Assembly: GCA_021773095.1 (NCBI GenBank)
Contig: JAJFKR010000019.1
Location: 1-64,000 of the forward strand
Reading direction: 5' to 3'
Length of the DNA stretch: 64,000 nucleotides
DNA from: Woeseiaceae bacterium
GTDB taxonomy: Bacteria; Pseudomonadota; Gammaproteobacteria; Steroidobacterales; Woeseiaceae
Both the position numbers and the translations under genes were made by a program. Under the pieces are notes generated by a model, which was not told where the DNA came from, did not search any database, and saw nothing but the letters and a program-made list of their open reading frames with translations. This document shows positions 62,328 to 64,000 of this stretch, in pieces; the stretch's first letter is position 1; each line of letters begins with the position of its first letter.

Positions 62328-63482
62328 TTATTTGACGCCGAGCGCAACCTTAACGGCGCGTTCTCTGACCGGTCCGCTGCGATTGAAGAGCCGCATGCCC
62401 GCCAGTCTTATTTCTCCCAGAACCGTGGAGTCTGTCGTAAACAGACGATTGAGGCCAGTCATGAAGTGCAACATTGTCGAATTCGCGCCTTTGCGTGCCC
62501 GCTCATATCGCCTCAACACCGGGCGGTCGCCGGGATGCGACCCGTCATCGATTGCTGCACTGATAACGCGTGCAAGCTCGGCGGAATCCTGCAAGCCGAG
62601 ATTCGCCCCCTGTCCGGCCAGAGGGTGAATCGCGTGTGCAGCATCGCCAACGAGTGCGACGCCGGCCCGCACATAATCTTCAGCATGCTGCGCGCGCAAT
62701 GGAAACGCGCCCCTGGGCCCAGCCACCGTCAACTCCCCAAGAACGCCGTCTGAGGCAGCAGTTAGCATACAGCCAAGGTCCTCGTCCGTTGCATCCATTG
62801 CCTGTTGTGCCCTGTCAGGCGTCGTTGACCAGACAACGGAGATACGCCCATCTGCGAGCGGCAACATGCCCAGCGGGCCGTCTCGCAAAAATCGCTGTCG
62901 TGCGGTCGCTGCGTGGTCAAACTCCGTAGTCAGATGTGTAACGACTGCTGTTTGCTTATACGGCCATTTATTGGTTTTTATTCCTACCAGCTCACGTACG
63001 AATGAACGCGCACCATCCGCACCAATAACAAGATCAGCCTTCGGTAACGACTCGATTTTGGTTTCGAACTGCAGCGATACATCGCACTCGGCGATAATTT
63101 TCAGCAAGGCGTCCTGGATGAGCACATTTTCGACAATATGGCCTAACTGGGGAACAGCAAACTCAGCCGCATCGAAGCGCAGCGTTGCACCACCTTCCGG
63201 AGCATCGCCTTCATCCCAGACGCACATCGACTCATACGCTGACACACGCGCCTGCCGGATGATCGTCCAGGCACCGACAGAGTCCAGTAGCTCGGCGGAC
63301 CCGTTGGCTATAGCAGACACGCGCAGTGAAACATCGTCATCCGGTGAAAAACATGGCCGCTTCGCCGCATCAATAACCGTGATATCCAAAGCGCCGGCGT
63401 GACGACCCTTGGCCAGTAAAGCGGCGAGCGTTAGCCCGGTCATGCCAGCGCCGACAATGACGATGCTGAACTGACGTTTCAT
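62328..63482 (-). CDS. ubiI: UbiI/UbiF-type ubiquinone-synthesis monooxygenase
   Basis: 384 residues. FAD flavoprotein: IVIVGAGMTGLTLAALL, VIGADGARSFVREL and ALVGDAAHAIHPLAGQGANLG. The GDAAH motif matches UbiI/UbiF-type hydroxylases that modify the ubiquinone ring; UbiH-type has GN. It overlaps the upstream ubiH stop as ATGA. Which ring position it hydroxylates cannot be told from sequence alone. Confidence 0.85.
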   Translation of the reverse strand: MKRQFSIVIVGAGMTGLTLAALLAKGRHAGALDITVIDAAKRPCFSPDDDVSLRVSAIANGSAELLDSVGAWTIIRQARVSAYESMCVWDEGDAPEGGATLRFDAAEFAVPQLGHIVENVLIQDALLKIIAECDVSLQFETKIESLPKADLVIGADGARSFVRELVGIKTNKWPYKQTAVVTHLTTEFDHAATARQRFLRDGPLGMLPLADGRISVVWSTTPDRAQQAMDATDEDLGCMLTAASDGVLGELTVAGPRGAFPLRAQHAEDYVRAGVALVGDAAHAIHPLAGQGANLGLQDSAELARVISAAIDDGSHPGDRPVLRRYERARKGANSTMLHFMTGLNRLFTTDSTVLGEIRLAGMRLFNRSGPVRERAVKVALGVK

Positions 63483-64000
63483 CGAAGCGGCACACCGCGA
63501 GACAGGCGCGGCAGTTCACCGGCCAGACCCATCGTATGCCTGGCGAACATCGGGCGCACACCCGGAATCAGATCGAAACCGATCATCCCGACGTCGCGCA
63601 GTGTGCGCAGGCCGGGGCGGGAGCTACCGAACAAACGCACGAGATTATCCGTGAAATGGACGAGTTTTTTTTGATCTGGCCGTCGCCACTCGGCATAACG
63701 CTTCAGCAGTTGCAGAGCACCGGGGTCAGAGCCCTTTGCGGTTACATCAGCTATGCAATCGCAAAGTGTCGCTACGTCTCGCATTCCCAGATTAAACCCC
63801 TGCGCGGAAACCGGATGCAGTCCATGTGCGGAATTACCGACCAACACACTGCGTGTCGCCGTGAGTCGAACAGCCTTGCTCAGAATCAGAGGATACGACG
63901 CTCTCGCGCCCACACGTGAAAATTTCCCGAGACGATAACCAAACTCTTCCTGAATTTCGGTCAGAAATTCATCATCGTCGAGCGCCATGACGCGTTCGGC
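63479..64000 (-). CDS. ubiH: UbiH-type monooxygenase, C-terminal part
   Basis: The gene enters the window from beyond 64000, and about 173 C-terminal codons are visible. The motif VLVGNSAHGLHPVSAQGFNLGMRD has the GN form typical of UbiH (2-polyprenyl-6-methoxyphenol hydroxylase) rather than the GD of UbiI. A C-terminal helix set closes the protein. ubiH-ubiI order is common. Confidence 0.85.
   Translation of the reverse strand, partial: AERVMALDDDEFLTEIQEEFGYRLGKFSRVGARASYPLILSKAVRLTATRSVLVGNSAHGLHPVSAQGFNLGMRDVATLCDCIADVTAKGSDPGALQLLKRYAEWRRPDQKKLVHFTDNLVRLFGSSRPGLRTLRDVGMIGFDLIPGVRPMFARHTMGLAGELPRLSRGVPLR

Overview
The window looks like ordinary chromosome of a gammaproteobacterium with moderately high GC. 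This rests on gene order. The blocks lolB / tRNA-Gln / prs / rplY / pth / ychF, gatBAC | mreBCD-mrdAB, dacA-ybeD-lipB, amgK-murU | lptD-surA-pdxA-ksgA-apaGH, lgt-thyA-folA and ubiH-ubiI are all arrangements known from Pseudomonas-, Xanthomonas- or Chromatiales-like lineages. A free-living, probably aquatic relative of the Chromatiales/Woeseiales would fit, but that is inference. No prophage, transposase, integrase or CRISPR array is visible. The only mobile-type sequences are GTAG-headed REP elements.

Layout. 1-5 kb (minus strand): translation and nucleotide genes ychF, pth, rplY, prs and tRNA-Gln, then lolB and a large TPR protein; the ispE gene usually found between lolB and prs is absent. 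5-11 kb: hemA-prfA, a cystathionine beta-synthase on the other strand, then prmC-ppiB-moeB. 11-13.5 kb: a TetR regulator and a small secreted protein that share an operator-like palindrome, and a secreted beta-propeller protein. 13.5-19 kb: metH, metF and an ArsR-methyltransferase fusion that looks like a SahR-type methionine-cycle regulator. 19-23 kb: two small genes and gatCAB. 23-32.5 kb (plus strand): a long envelope-growth block, mreBCD, mrdAB, mltB, rlpA, dacA, then ybeD and lipB. 32.5-34 kb: MurNAc recycling genes murU and amgK, the latter with an apparent AUU start. 34-40.7 kb: lptD-surA-pdxA-ksgA-apaG-apaH. 40.7-42.6 kb: a small accessory patch with a DUF222/HNH gene broken by a REPIN and a one-helix membrane protein. 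42.6-44.7 kb: folA, thyA, lgt. 44.8-51.6 kb: a YyaL-type thioredoxin-fold protein, then a minus-strand run of a TerB-like protein, a small membrane protein, an M23 peptidase and a two-module HtrA-like protease. 51.7-56.9 kb: a glycine-cleavage operon (gcvT-gcvH-gcvPA-tpx-gcvPB) behind a tandem glycine riboswitch. 56.9-64 kb: a DUF885 peptidase, a VOC protein, an XRE-cupin regulator, an ATP-grasp ligase with a 7TM inactive-transglutaminase partner, and ubiI/ubiH.

How they work together. Most of the window is housekeeping: cell elongation and peptidoglycan turnover, LPS and outer-membrane assembly, methionine and one-carbon metabolism (metF/metH, folA/thyA, the glycine cleavage system), translation accuracy (prfA/prmC, GatCAB, pth) and ubiquinone synthesis. 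The less understood parts are the ATP-grasp/7TM pair (59.8-62.3 kb), the HtrA/M23/TerB run (46.9-51.6 kb), the TetR/secreted-protein pair (11.2-12.2 kb) and the XRE-cupin/VOC pair (58.7-59.8 kb). I found no clearly new defence or biosynthetic system.
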